This document shows, piece by piece, positions 44,935 to 56,134 of a DNA stretch of 64,000 nucleotides. Under the pieces are notes generated by a model. That model saw only the letters and a list, made by a program, of their open reading frames with translations, was not told the DNA's origin and did not search any database. Every line of letters begins with the position of its first letter. The stretch's first letter is position 1. The position numbers were made by a program, and so were the translations under genes. The DNA comes from Erinaceus europaeus. Its lineage: Eukaryota; Chordata; Mammalia; Eulipotyphla; Erinaceidae. Where the stretch lies: the NCBI RefSeq assembly GCF_950295315.1, contig NC_080180.1, forward strand, positions 65,877,092 to 65,941,091. Reading direction: 5' to 3'.

Positions 44935-45226
44935 TCTAATTTGCTTTTTTTCCCCTTTTGTTGCCCTTGTTGTTTTTTATTGTTGTTGTAGTTATTATTG
45001 TCCTTGATGTCATCCTTGTTGAATAGGGCAGAAAAAAATGAAGAGAGGAGGGGAAGACAGACAGAGAGGGGGAGAGAAAGACAGACACCTGCAGACCTGC
45101 TTCACCGCCTGTGAAGCGACTCCCCTGTGGGTGGGGAGCCGGGAGCTCGAACCGGGATCCTTACGCCAGTCCTTGCGCTTTGTTCCACCTGGGCTTAACC
45201 CTCTGCACAGTATACCGCCCAGCCCC
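44935..45226 (-). repeat. SINE family A
   Basis: CCCTTTTGTTGCCCTTGTTG tail complement, GGGAGCTCGAACCGGGATCC and a head complement interrupted by a short insertion (CTCTGCACAGTATACCGCCC). Confidence 0.93.
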
Positions 45227-45234
45227 TGGTCCCA

Positions 45235-45960
45235 GTACTTTTTATATTCTCTACTTTGTATCAAAGAAAGAGAGCAAAGTGGGAAAAAAAAAAAAAAAAA
45301 GCTTAGTAGCAAATAAAGTAAAGGAGTTTGCTGTTGTTCACCTTGGGCTCCAAGAATTTCCCCACAGATGAGAATGCTCAGTGTTTGGAAAACCAAATTC
45401 CAAGGGATCAAGATGTTAATTTGCCCTTACTTCCCCCCCCCTCCAGTTCTACCAACAACCCACTTTTCCCCCCTAAGCTCCAAATTCTTTGTAATGACTG
45501 CAACTTACTATGTCAAGATCTCAATGACAGCTTAATTTGTTTTTAAACCATCATGTGACTTCATGGTATCGACTAGTTTTTTAGAAAATTTTCACTGGAC
45601 AAACAGGAATAGTAGCTTTTATTTTACCCTCTTTAGATTTTGATGATGTGAACTTTAAAGTTGAATTTATTTCTACTCCAGCTATCATGACAGGACTTTT
45701 CAACAATTCACTCTTGAATACTGCAAACACACAAACAAAATAATCCAAACTCTAGACTCACATCTGAGTCTCCTTCCATTTAGAATTTTGGCCCTTTCAA
45801 TGGTTTACAATAGAACATCTTCTGTGCCCCTAAAATTTATATATATATATTTCTAAAGTATCCTTTGAGCACATGGGTTGTCCTCTAGTAAATCACCTCT
45901 GAACTTCGCCTGGCGCCAACGGTGTGACCACCTTCTCCCAGCACATGTCCCATGACCTGC
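45235..45960. other. Unique non-coding stretch
   Basis: No gene or repeat recognised apart from a poly-A run (45283-45300) and a short TA run (45841). Confidence 0.4.
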
Positions 45961-45964
45961 ACAT

Positions 45965-46385
45965 TGTTGCCCCAGTTCACATTATTGGTCTGCTTCTAAT
46001 TCTGCTTTTAAGACCCCTTCTGTTGCATCGCTGAACGCTGTGGTCTATTTGCATAATCGTTGTTTTGTTTGAGACCCGCACTGGTTTAATCCCCACTGAT
46101 TGGCGCTCTTTTTCCACTCCGCCCCCTCTCCTAGTCACAGCCTGTTTTCCACCGTTTAATCCCCACTGGTTCTCACACTTTTTCCTTCTCCCCACCCCCT
46201 ATCCTATGTACAGCCTCTTCCTGACCTGACACTTCCACCTCAGGAGATATAAAGGACAGGATTTTCTAATGAAAAGAGATTAGATTGATTGCACTGCATC
46301 CCCGCTCATCAATAAAGACTGAACTGCATTCCCAGCTCAGCCATGAGTCCCTAGTCGTCTGTCTCTCACCCGCAAACCTAGCCCA
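45965..46385 (+). mobile_element. Probable solo LTR with duplicated U3 enhancer
   Basis: It starts TGTTGCCCCAGTTCACATTA and ends AACCTAGCCCA. Flanks GCACAT (45959-45964) and GCACAC (46386-46391) match at five of six bases. U3 contains an octamer ATTTGCAT (46047-46054) and two ~70-bp direct repeats (46084-46153 and 46154-46223), both starting GTTTAATCCCCACTG. A TATAAA box is at 46248-46253 and AATAAA at 46311-46316. No internal viral sequence remains. Confidence 0.75.
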
Positions 46386-46391
46386 GCACAC

Positions 46392-47425
46392 ACAGTGTGG
46401 CCCAAGCTGGTGTGTAAGTACAAAACTGCACAAACCAGTCAGAAAACTGTCATGGCGCCTGGATCCATGAGAGGACATATCAGTGTGTCTACGATGGGAG
46501 TAGGAGTCACCACTGTCTCTACTGGGAGAGGTGATTGATGCCTAGAATCACTAATTTCTGCAGGGATTATTAATATTTATAGGAATTATTTTTTTACAAG
46601 AGGTCAGAGGTATAATGTCATTACTGAGCCAAAGTTTTAGTATATAAAGTGTTCACCGTTTCCATTATGGAATGGCGAAAGCCATAAAATACAAAGATGC
46701 ACAAAATTCTAAGTTACTCTAACTTTATTGATAAAGACACTGAGACTATAAAAAACATATTTCCACAAACAGCTTGAGAACTTTCCTGATCGGTTTTCCA
46801 TCTAAGAACTTGTTCCTATGAGTCTGATATGGAGAAATAAATTTAAAGTAATATTTTTCAATAATAATTTTATGAAAGAAATGTGTTTGTGCTAATAAAG
46901 TTGTCATTTAAGATAATTAAGGGGAATTTTTGTGTGGGCCAATTGCAATAAATAAATAACTTGAAAGAGTGGAAGGAAAGAAGAGAGAAGAAAAGGACAA
47001 CTTGATAATGAGATAATAATACACACAACATGTAAGCTAGTTAATTGAAGGCTTGTCATGGCCAGTGAACGCTACTTGTAAATCCTCTTGAGAAAATAAT
47101 AGCCTGCTAAAAGCAGAGAAATAATCAGGAGGAAGAGCTCTCAGGAAAGTATAAATTAGTATGGTTTTCTCTATGCATTGTTATAACACAACACTCATAC
47201 TTAGATCAGAGGAGAAGAGGACCTATTAAACGCAGTGGCAGTGGTCAATTTAATACAACTCAATGTATCAAGATGGCCTCGGCCCCCAATTAAGTGTGCT
47301 CTAATCAGGTTCCCCCTTTTTCTAGATAGCTTACAAGAAGTTATTTTCAAAACCACACATCTTCAGCGCCAGTCTCATGTTCATTATCCCATCTTCAAAA
47401 GGAAGGACAAAAATTCTAAGCATGT
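46392..47425. other. Unique AT-rich non-coding stretch
   Basis: No gene or repeat recognised across about 1 kb. Confidence 0.4.
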
Positions 47426-47443
47426 GTAAGAAATTGAGATGGA

Positions 47444-47716
47444 GGCAGTCAGGCAGTAGCGCAGCCGGTTAAGCGCAGGTGATGCAAAGCACAAGGACCA
47501 GCTTAAAGATCCCGGTTTGAGCCCCACGGGTCCCCACCTGCAGGGGAGTCACTTCACAGGCGGTGAAGCCGGTCTGCAGGTGTCTATCTTTCTCTCCCCC
47601 TCTCTGTCTTCCCCTCCTCTCCATTTCTCTCTGTCCTACCCAACAACAATAACTACAACAATAAAACAAGGGCAACAAAAAGGAAAATAAATGAATAAAT
47701 ATTAAAAATTTTAAAA
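47444..47716 (+). repeat. SINE family A with 16-bp TSD
   Basis: AAGAAATTGAGATGGA occurs at 47428-47443 and 47717-47732. GGCAGTCAGGCAGTAGCGCA head, a CGGTTTGAGCCCCACGGGTC B-box region, a CT-rich body, and an AATAAAACAAGGGCAAC tail. Confidence 0.95.
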
Positions 47717-47734
47717 AAGAAATTGAGATGGAAT

Positions 47735-49255
47735 TTCATTTATCCCTAAGACTAAGTAGCCCTAATACATAGGATGCTGGGTGGGCACAGCAGCGGTTCA
47801 CGTGATGTGATGATGGGAAAAACAGCCCTGAGACATGCAAAGAGAGACGATAAATTATCCTGATAAAGTGTGTGACAGAAAACATAGCCTTATCTGTATC
47901 GTTTATGACTTTCCACTTGTCATATAAGCCAAAATGCTCTTACATTCGGAAAACTCTGAAATTGTTGGGGATACTCCACTGAATGCTGGAATACCTTCTA
48001 CAAATATTAGATTATCATGAAAGGAGCAAAGGGAATGCATCATCTGTCAGGCACAATTTTTTTCCAGCACCAATTTGTGCAGACACAGGATGCACATTAG
48101 AAAGAAAGAAAAAAAAGGCTGAATATCATATAAACTTTCAGAAAATAAAATGAATGGTAAGAGAATGAAAAGTGGACTTAAAAGTTGGAACACTGGGGTG
48201 GAAACAAGGTGAATGATAATGAATAGCAATGATGTTCCGGTCAACTGTTTTATTCCCATCCAGTAATTAAGCTACCTGCAAGAAGCCAGTGGGGCTTGGG
48301 ACAGTTGTCTAACAGGAACAGGAGAGGCAAGGACATGCAGCTATGAACATGGAGTCACGGGACCCACAGTTGGCCCGACTCATGGTTTTCTCCTACTTGC
48401 CACACTGCGATTGTCAAGTCAGAGTAAATGTAGAGAGGCCCTGACAGACAGATCTCTGTTCGCTTTTCCTTGTGGCTTGTCTTGTACTGTCATTTTTTTT
48501 TTTTTACTTAATATTCTGCCATCTTTGCAAAGGAGTGAGCATTAAACAGAAGATACACAAGTGTGTGATTTAAAATTGAGTATAAACAGAAATAATCAAA
48601 CAGGAGGAGATTAAAAAAAAAAAAACCTTCCTTCCTAGTCTATTCAATATCTAAGTGGTGGTATATAGAATCTTTGAATTGTTGACTTAATTTCCTAGGA
48701 TTCACTTAAGGAAAGGACCTGGATACACGATTTGTAGACATTGGGAGAGAAGACGGGCATCTAGGAGCACCAAAAAAATATACCCACTCACCCACCCAAC
48801 CTACCTGTGAAGGTTTGAAAAATGAAAGGGGTTATGTGTGAAACAGCATCTAATGGTAGAAGGGCCCTACTCCCCACACCAGGAGAGATAACACCCAGTG
48901 GTCAGTTCATGCTCACGTTCCATAGACATCAAGGCTCTGTGTTCATGTTCGTGCAGAGCAGACAGGGCACAGGTATTTTCTCCATAATTCTTGTGTCTGT
49001 CTTGGACATTTTTTTTCCCCTTGTTCTTACTCTTCATAAACTTTTAACTCATTTAGTCATCCAGGGTACTTAGCAGACTAGCATTTCATTATCTGTTCAG
49101 AAAGGAGAGTCAAAATGGAAAACCCTTTAGAATAGCAGCTGCAGTAGACAAATTGGTGCTTGTTAAGAACAGCAGTTTCCAGCATCTTCATCCATAATGA
49201 GCTATGAGAAAGTGCTTTCTCCAGAGAGCCTGGGCCTGGCAGAAAAGCTGAAGAA
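47735..49255. other. Unique non-coding stretch
   Basis: About 1.5 kb without a recognised gene or repeat. Short poly-T (48492) and poly-A (48613) runs only. Confidence 0.4.
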
Positions 49256-49269
49256 ATGTTAGTGTGGGG

Positions 49270-50140
49270 GTTTTTTATTTTATTTTATTTATAAGAAGGA
49301 AACACTGACAGAACGATAGGATAAGAGGAGTACAACTGGGAGTTGGGTGGTAGCGCAGTGGGTTAAGTGCACGTGGTGCAAAGCACAAGGACTGGCTTAA
49401 GGATCCCGGTTCCAGCCCCCAGCTCCCCACCTGCAGGGGAGTCACTTCAAAGGCAGTGAAGCAGGTCTGCAGGTGTCTGTCTCTCTCTCCCCCCTCTCTG
49501 TCTTCTCTTCTTCCTTCCATTTATCTCTGTCCCATCCAACAACAATGACATTGATAACAACAACAATATAAAAAACAAGGGCAACAAGGAATAAATAAAT
49601 ATTTTTAAAAAGGGGGAGTACAACTCCACACAATTCCCACCACCAGAACTCTCTATCCCATCCCCTCCCCTGATAGCTTTCCTATTCTTTATCCCTCTGG
49701 GAGTATGGACCCAGGGTCATTGTGGGATGCAGAAGGTGGAAGGTTTGGCTTCTGTAATTGCTTCCCCGCTGAACATGGGCATTGACAGGTGGATCCATAC
49801 TCCCAGCCTGTCTCTCTCTTTCCCTAGTGGGCCAGGGCTCTGGAGAATCAGGGCTTCAGGACACATTGGTGGGGTTGTCTGTCCAGCGAAGTCTGGTTGG
49901 CATCATGCTGGCATCTGGAACCTGGTGGCTGAAAAGAGAGTTAGCATATAAAGCCGAACAAGTTGTTGACTAATCATGGACCTAAAGGCTTGAATAGTGC
50001 AGGTGAAGGGGGGGGTGTGTCTCCGTTTTGTAGATAGCTATTAGGCATATTTTAGTTATATTCCAAAGTCCAAAGGGCCTGTGGCTATACTAGTTTGCCC
50101 CCCCCCCCAGCCTGAAATCTGATACGCAGGTATGGGTCCT
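49270..50140 (-). mobile_element. LT18 copy, split by a SINE A
   Basis: A T-rich end (TTTTATTTTATTTTATTTAT) is followed by AGAAGGAAACACTGACAG. After the SINE come CACAATTCCCACCACCAGAA, GGACCCAGGGTCATTGTGGG, CACATTGGTGGGGTTGTCTG, GGCATATTTTAGTTATATTC and a poly-C variant near 50100. It corresponds to about 14725-15303 of the long copy with no inversion. Confidence 0.88.
49338..49614 (+). repeat. SINE family A nested in LT18, 11-bp TSD
   Basis: GGAGTACAACT occurs at 49327-49337 and 49615-49625 and belongs to the LT18 sequence that was duplicated. The copy has the GGTAGCGCAGTGGGTTAAGT head and an ACAACAATATAAAAAACAAG tail. It dates the LT18 copy as older than this SINE. Confidence 0.95.
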
Positions 50141-50144
50141 TACC

Positions 50145-50795
50145 CTCAACTCCCTGTATGCAGGGAGAATGATCACTTAGCCCTGAGATTTCTGTGCTGA
50201 TGAACAAAGAACTTGGAAATAAAGCCCCACCCTTACACCCAGAACAAAGATGGAAGAATGTGCAAGCCAGTCAACGTCTCTCCTCAGCTCCATCAGAGAG
50301 CATGGCCAAAGGTCAAGTCACTCCTAGAACACCAGAGAGACAGGTGAAGACACAGTTTCTCCTGCGGGTCAGCAACCGGTAGAAAAAACTCAGAGATACT
50401 TGATGAATTTCTAGAGCCCACTGTGGAGAGGAGAGGGAGAAACCCACCTGGACAAGGGAGGCAGCTCCTTCACGACAGGAACCCAGAGTGCTTCCTGGTT
50501 GAAGTTGTTGAAAAAACCCTTTATCCTCTAAGTGAGTAAAAGAGATGGCAAACATTTTCAGATCTGCCTAGTAGAGAAGCAACCCTTTTGAAAGATGACA
50601 GTCCTGCATTCTCTATTGCAAAAATGGAGCTCTACTGGAAGCTGCTCTGATCTGAAGGCGTATTTCAAAAATAGGGGCGACCTGAATTTCTGCCATCAGG
50701 TGTCTTGGTTAAGGTGTCAAAGCAAGTGATAATAAAGCCTCTTCTGAAGAGCAGATAAAATCTGAAATGGGCTGATAAGAGAATTGGACTTCTGG
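50145..50795. other. Unique non-coding stretch
   Basis: No gene or repeat recognised. Confidence 0.4.
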
Positions 50796-50799
50796 AACT

Positions 50800-50910
50800 C
50801 AGTGTTGGCACATCTGATTGAACCCACACATTACAGTGTGCAAGGACCCAGGTTCAAGACCCCCGTCCCCACTTGCAGGGGGAAAGCTTTATGAGTGGTG
50901 AAGCAGGGCT

Positions 50911-50963
<53 letters not shown>

Positions 50964-51045
50964 CCTTATTTCTCAATTTCTGGTTGTCTCTATCCAAATA
51001 AATAAATTAATTTAATTAAATAAAAATATTTGAAAAATAATAATT
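50800..51045 (+). repeat. SINE family B with (CT)n
   Basis: GTTGGCACATCTGATTGAAC, CCCAGGTTCAAGACCCCCGT, GTGGTGAAGCAGGGCTGCAG, then a CT microsatellite (about 50917-50961) and an AATAAATAAATTAATTTAAT tail. Confidence 0.85.
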
Positions 51046-51049
51046 GACC

Positions 51050-52010
51050 TCATTCCATTACTTTCATATACAAGGTTAGTATCTGTGTGTGACAACAGAA
51101 ACACTGTTCCATGTAAGTAGTTTCTAGGGACAAAACAATATTAAAATCAAGACTATATAAAATCTTGGAAGAAACTGAGTCACTGACAAGGGTAGTCATA
51201 GCTATGATTAATCACAGCCTAACTTCTGGGCAGATAAACAGAAAAACCTCACCTCCAAGGTTGTTTACTTCTGCTCAGTTTTCTAATAGATTATATCCAC
51301 CTTTTCATACAAGGTGATCAATCATGCAAAAAAGGCAAGAAAAGCTGTCATCTGAAGAGAGAGAGAAGGGAAAAAAACTCAAAATGAGACTCAGAAATGG
51401 CAGAATTTGGAATTATAAAAACAAGAATTAAAAACCACTACTGCAGTATAAAGGGGTCTAGTGGAAAAAAAAACACAACATGAAAGAACAAAATTTAGGG
51501 CAGAGAGAGAGAAAGAGAGGGAGAGAGAGAGAGAGAGATAGGGATGGGAAGTCTGAAGGAAGAAATAAAATACAATGATGGATATTTAGTGAAAGTATGC
51601 ACACACTTAGAAGTAAAGACTACCTTTAAGAGACATATTGGTAGACTAGCAGTGGTCAATGAAAGAATCACTGGGCTTGTAAGAAACCTCAACTGAAAAT
51701 TTCCAATCTGAAATCTAAACTAAGCAGAAAATCTAAACAAAACAACAAAAAGAAATTAAAATAACCCAGGATATTCAATTATTTAATATACATTTATCAA
51801 AACTCCTCCAGATCACCAGTACAAAAACAAACATGATAAAAAAAAAAAACTAAGAACTTTTTAAAATAGGAATCTATCCTATTTAATCACGAGTTAGGAG
51901 AAACTGTGTGAGAGGCAGGGAGAAAAGACACAACAGGACCCCGTGTATGCTTTGCTCAGTCTTTAATATTCCCATAAGCCTAATATCCCAAGCAAGAAAA
52001 GGCTGTTTAT
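51050..52010. other. Unique A-rich stretch with a GA microsatellite
   Basis: AT/A-rich DNA with (GA)n at about 51500-51538 and no recognised gene. The GA tract has no SINE head next to it that I can see. Confidence 0.4.
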
Positions 52011-52024
52011 CTCAGTTTTGTTTT

Positions 52025-52335
52025 TTTGGTTCCAGTGTTATTGCTGGGACTTGGTGCCAGCAGTACAAATCCACTGCTCCTGGAGGAGATTCTTTCCCAT
52101 TTTCGTTGCCTTTGTTGTTATTATTGTTAATGTTGTTGTTGGATAGGACAGAGAGAAATGGAGAGAGGAGGGGAAGACAGAGAGGGGGAGAGAAAGACAG
52201 ACACCTGCAGACCTGCTTCACCGCCTGTGAAGCGACTCCCCTGCAGGTGGGGAGCCGGGGCTCGAAATTGGATCCTTACTCCCTTCCATGTGCTTCCAGC
52301 CATGTGTGCTGAACCTGCTGTGCTACTCCCCAGCC
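52025..52335 (-). repeat. Composite SINE family A with extra 3' module
   Basis: The 3' module (GGTTCCAGTGTTATTGCTGG, GGTGCCAGCAGTACAAATCC, about 52028-52090) precedes a full family-A body and head: GGATAGGACAGAGAGAAATG, GCGACTCCCCTGCAGGTGGG and AACCTGCTGTGCTACTCCCC. This joins the module seen on B copies to an A copy. Confidence 0.8.
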
Positions 52336-52339
52336 CCTC

Positions 52340-52740
52340 ATTTCAGATTTTAAAAAAATTGTTATCAGACCTAGAAGATAGCTAAGCCTAGGAGTGAGCA
52401 TTTTCTGTGCACATGGATGCAGGCTCCAGGTCTCCCTAGTCACATAGTAAACCATACAGGGTAGGCCATAGTGTCTGTTCTCTCTCTTTCCCTTTCTATC
52501 AGAGGTTGGATTTTTGAAAAAGTGTCTGCCTAGAGTGGTGGGGTCATTCAGGCCATAGTGTGCTAAAAATAAAAAAAATCTTATCAATTTGCACAATGAG
52601 AATCAACTGACTTAACCCTCACCTCACTCGTTGTCTTTTGTTTTCCTCATTGTTTACTGTCTTTTTCTCTGTATCTTTCATCTTTCATCTTTTTTTTTTT
52701 TTCTGGCAGGAGTGTGGGGGGAGAAGTTCAAGTAAAAAAA
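52340..52740. other. Unassigned stretch
   Basis: A possible worn SINE lies at about 52395-52500 (GTGCACATGGATGCAGGCTC). Otherwise nothing is recognised. Confidence 0.3.
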
Positions 52741-52744
52741 AAAA

Positions 52745-52862
52745 CCTGTAAAATTTTTAATTAGTGATTTAACAATGATTTTAAGATTATAAGATTTCAG
52801 GGGCATAGTTCAACACCACTGAAGTTCTGTTCTGCCTTCCCCCAAAGTAACCTCCAGTCTTA
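52745..52862 (-). repeat. LINE-1 3' UTR terminal fragment
   Basis: TTTTTAATTAGTGATTTAAC, AAGATTATAAGATTTCAGGG and CACCACTGAAGTTCTGTTCT are the reverse complement of the L1 tail at 40985-41155. Confidence 0.7.
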
Positions 52863-52889
52863 GAAAAAGTTTGCTCACTTCTTTTGAAA

Positions 52890-52990
52890 ATTTGTCAATT
52901 TTTTTAAATTACTTATTTATTTATCAATGAAAAATGATAGATAGGAAGAGAGAAAGAACCAGACATGGAAGGCTGGTCTGGAAGTCCCCA
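52890..52990 (-). repeat. SINE tail/body fragment
   Basis: AATTACTTATTTATTTATCA, GATAGATAGGAAGAGAGAAA and CCAGACATGG look like the 3' half of a minus-strand SINE whose head is gone. Confidence 0.4.
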
Positions 52991-53059
52991 CAAGACCCTG
53001 AAGATGTGGCTGGCGGGCGTGCAGGATGCTCATGGGGGTAGGAGAGAGCAGAAGCAGCA

Positions 53060-54310
53060 GCTCCTTTTACAGCCAGCAAGAAGCAAGACCTAAAAAGACA
53101 GCATGAATCACTTAGTCAAACAGCTTCTACTTAGACCTAGACACCCTCCTCACCTAATTGCTATTTCACTTCCCTCAATCAGTCCAAAGATAACCTTGTC
53201 AAATGAAGTAAGGACTACAAAAGCAGATAAGGGCAAGAGACTGGCACACTTTAAGGATGGCTCTTTAGTCACTATCAGGCCACTCCATCACCTGGGGCCC
53301 TAGTCAGGAGTCCTGGGATCCCCACACAGACATGATGGGCCTAGACCTCTAACAGATCCCTCTCTCCACAGTCACTGGTCATCTCCATCAGAAGCAACAT
53401 AATGGACCCCTCTGTGGGCCCCTATAGGACCTGGCCCTCAATGTGGATCAACAATGGTAGGGAACGGTCCATTTTCTGAAGGGAGGTTGGACAACATACT
53501 CTGCCTACCACCCGAGGAGGAAGGGTTCTGAAATGAGTGCAGACTAGAATGTTCCTGGCCATGACCACAGATTGTGAGCTCAGACCTACAGGGATGCAGA
53601 GGTTACATAGGCCCCTAAGCTGACTATGGGCCCCAGATGAAACTTGTAGGATTTGAAGTTAAGTATTTATATATTTTCCCCATATTTGGGAGCTACTCTC
53701 TTCCCTGATTCATGTTTCTAGCCCTTTTTCCAACTATGACATCATCTCCCAAGACAATAACCTGGGTCCACCTGCATACCAGATGTCAGGCTCAGGAAAA
53801 ATACTAGTAAAGTCATGGGCCCCTGGGAATAGACCTAAAATAGACCTAGTTTTTTATTTTCCCCCAAATCTTCATCTGCAATATTCTTGCCGTTAGCTTC
53901 CTGATTAGCCAATAACTTATTCAGCTTTATATCTTAACTCTTTTTCAGCCACCAGGTTCCAGATGCTACCATGATGTCAACCAGATGTCCTTGGACAGAC
54001 GACCCCAGCAATATGTCCTGGAGCCCTGATTCCCCAGAGCCATGCCCCACTAGGGAAAGAGAGAGACAGGCTGGGAGTGTGGATCCACCTGTCAACACCC
54101 ATGTTCAGCGGGGAAGCAATGACAGAAGCCAGACCTTCCACCTTCTGCATCAGACAATGGCCCTGGGTCCATACTTCCAGAGAGTTAAAGAATAGGAAAG
54201 CTGTCAGGGGAGGGGATGGGATACGGAGTTCTGGGGTGGGAAATGTTTGGAATTATATACCTGTTATCCTATGGTCTTGTCAATATATCCATTTTATAAA
54301 TTAAAAAAAA
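53060..54310 (+). mobile_element. LT18 copy, second longest
   Basis: From about 53089 (GACCTAAAAAGACAGCATGA) it follows the long copy from 14119 to its end with small indels. Shared text includes GACACCCTCCTCACCTA, GGACCCCTCTGTGGGCCCCT, CATATTTGGGAGCTACTCTC and GGAAAGCTGTCAGGGGAGGG. It ends at TTTTATAAATTAAAAAAAAG. No frame exceeds 75 codons. Confidence 0.88.
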
Positions 54311-54311
54311 G

Positions 54312-54900
54312 AAGCAGCAGCAACTCATTTTGGAGTTGACTCTGACTGAGCCCAGCAAGAGACCCCATGGTGGGGAGCCCTGATGAGAACAGGGGGCTTC
54401 TCACTGGAGCTGGGGCAGGGCAGGCAGAAAGGGAGGGAGGGTCTGGGTCAGTTCTCTTCCAGCCTGGAAGTTCCTGGTTGATGGAGGCATCCCGTCCCCT
54501 AGGGGTCTGAGCTTTCTCCTCTAGCTCTCAGGGCCATGTCTCAGTGCCTCCAGTAGGCTTCTGCAAGCTGGCACCCCAGCTCTGCAGGGTGTTGTCTGCC
54601 CATGGGGCAAGGGTCCCCTCTCTGTCCCCCTCACTCTCTGTCTCTCTCGCTTCTCTGCTTACTGTTCTGGGGATGGCTTTGTGCTGGCAATGCAGACTGA
54701 ATTAGCAGGAAAATCAGTGCTGGGTCTCAGAATATTGTGTTGATTTGCCATCTATTCCCTGCCCAGCCACCCCAGCTTCCCCTCTGTAAATCAGAGCTCG
54801 GTGTTTGCTTTGTATCTTTCTCATGGGAAAGAATCCAGAGAAAATAGTGTGTGTAAGGTTATCAGATAGAAGACAGTGCAAACAGTTTTCCAATGGGGTG
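54312..54900. other. Unique, somewhat GC-richer non-coding stretch
   Basis: No gene or repeat recognised. Confidence 0.4.
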
Positions 54901-54907
54901 ACTGATG

Positions 54908-55120
54908 ACTCTTTTATTTATTTTGGATTGAGACAGCGAGAAATTGAAACAAAAATGATAAGAATGGGAGGGAGAGAGAGAGAGAGAGAGAGAGAGCTAC
55001 CTGCATCCCTGCTTCACATTTTGTGAAGCTCTCCTCTGCAGGTGGGGACCAGGGGTTTGAACCCCAGTCTTTGCACACTGTAATGTTTGCACTACTTATA
55101 TGTGCCACAGCCTGGCCCCA
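54908..55120 (-). repeat. SINE family B with (GA)n
   Basis: CTTTTATTTATTTTGGATTG tail, a GA microsatellite (about 54969-54996), GCAGGTGGGGACCAGGGGTT and GCCACAGCCTGGCCCC head complement. Confidence 0.85.
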
Positions 55121-55194
55121 TGTTGCTTTATCTCAGTGCCCCACAGTGACACACCGTAGCTGCTAACCCTTTGCCCTGCCACCAGAAGGACATT

Positions 55195-55418
55195 TAATTA
55201 TTTATTTTAATATTTTAATTGTTATTATTATTGTCTTTATTAATGTATTAGAGACAGCCAGAAATACATAGAGAAAGAGAGAGAGACAGACACCTGCAGC
55301 CCTGTTTCACCACTCACAAAGCTTTGCCCCTGCAAGTGGGGGCTGGGGGCTGGAACCCTGGTCCTTGTGCATTGTAACATATATGCTCAATCAAGGGACA
55401 TCACCACCCAGCACCCAC
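55195..55418 (-). repeat. SINE family B
   Basis: Tail TTATTTATTTTAATATTTTA, body GAGAGAGACAGACACCTGCA, GGGGGCTGGAACCCTGGTCC, and head complement GACATCACCACCCAGCACCC. Confidence 0.85.
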
Positions 55419-55489
55419 ATTTATTTTTCTAGCCACTTGTAGAGCCTAAGCTGATCAGATCTTTCATTTCAGCCAGAGTTTTCTTTTCT

Positions 55490-55929
55490 ATTTTTTTTAT
55501 TTTTATTTATAGAAAGGAAACACTGACAAAAACCACAGGATAAGAGGGGTGCAACTCCACCCAATTCCCACCACCAGAACTCCGTATCCCATCCCCTCCC
55601 CTGACAGCTTTCCTATTCTTTATCCCTCTGGGAGCATGGACCCAGGGTCACTGTGGGATGCAGAAGGTGGAAGGTCTGGCTTCTGTAATTGCTTCCCTGC
55701 TGAATATGGACGTTGGCAGGTGGATCCACACTCCCAGCCTGTCTCTCTCTTTCCCTAGTGGGGCAGGGCTCTGGGGAAGCAGGGCTCCAGGACACATTGG
55801 TGGGGTTGTCTGTCCAGGGAAGTCCAGCTGGCATCCTGCTGGCATCTGGAACCTGGTGGCTGAAAAAAAGAGTTAACATATAGAGCCAAATGAATCATTG
55901 ATTAATCATGAACCTAAAGGCTGTCCAGC
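55490..55929 (-). mobile_element. LT18 copy flanked by ~49-bp direct repeats
   Basis: T-rich end TTTTTTTTATTTTTATTTAT, then CCCAATTCCCACCACCAGAA, GGACCCAGGGTCACTGTGGG, CACATTGGTGGGGTTGTCTG and CCTGGTGGCTGAAAAAAAGA. It corresponds to about 14870-15303. TGTAGAGCCTAAGCTGATCA (55438) and TGTAGAGCCTGAGCTGATCA (55930) start direct repeats about 49 bp long, which are unusually long for a TSD. Confidence 0.88.
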
Positions 55930-56134
55930 TGTAGAGCCTGAGCTGATCAGATCTTTCATTTCAGCCAGATTTTTCTTTTTAACATACTCGTGGGCCCTTG
56001 TGAGCAGTTTAAGATCCTGTCTCTCTGGGCTGACCAGTCAGAAACACAGGTCTTCTCTGCCACCGGGCATGTGCTCTGTTGGCTAACTCCCAATTTAGCT
56101 CCAGCCATCAAGAATCAGGTTGCTTTTTTAATTT

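Noticed and set aside
45965..46385. A GC-box/CCAAT-type host gene promoter (TATAAA with upstream repeats)
   Set aside because: The same signals, together with AATAAA about 60 bp downstream, TG...CA ends and near-matching 6-bp flanks, are better explained by a solo LTR.
53060..54310. LT18 as an endogenous retrovirus fragment
   Set aside because: No terminal repeats, primer-binding site or gag/pol-like frames are visible. The ends show an A-rich tail and 5' truncation, and other copies show 5' inversion, all features of L1-type retroposition.
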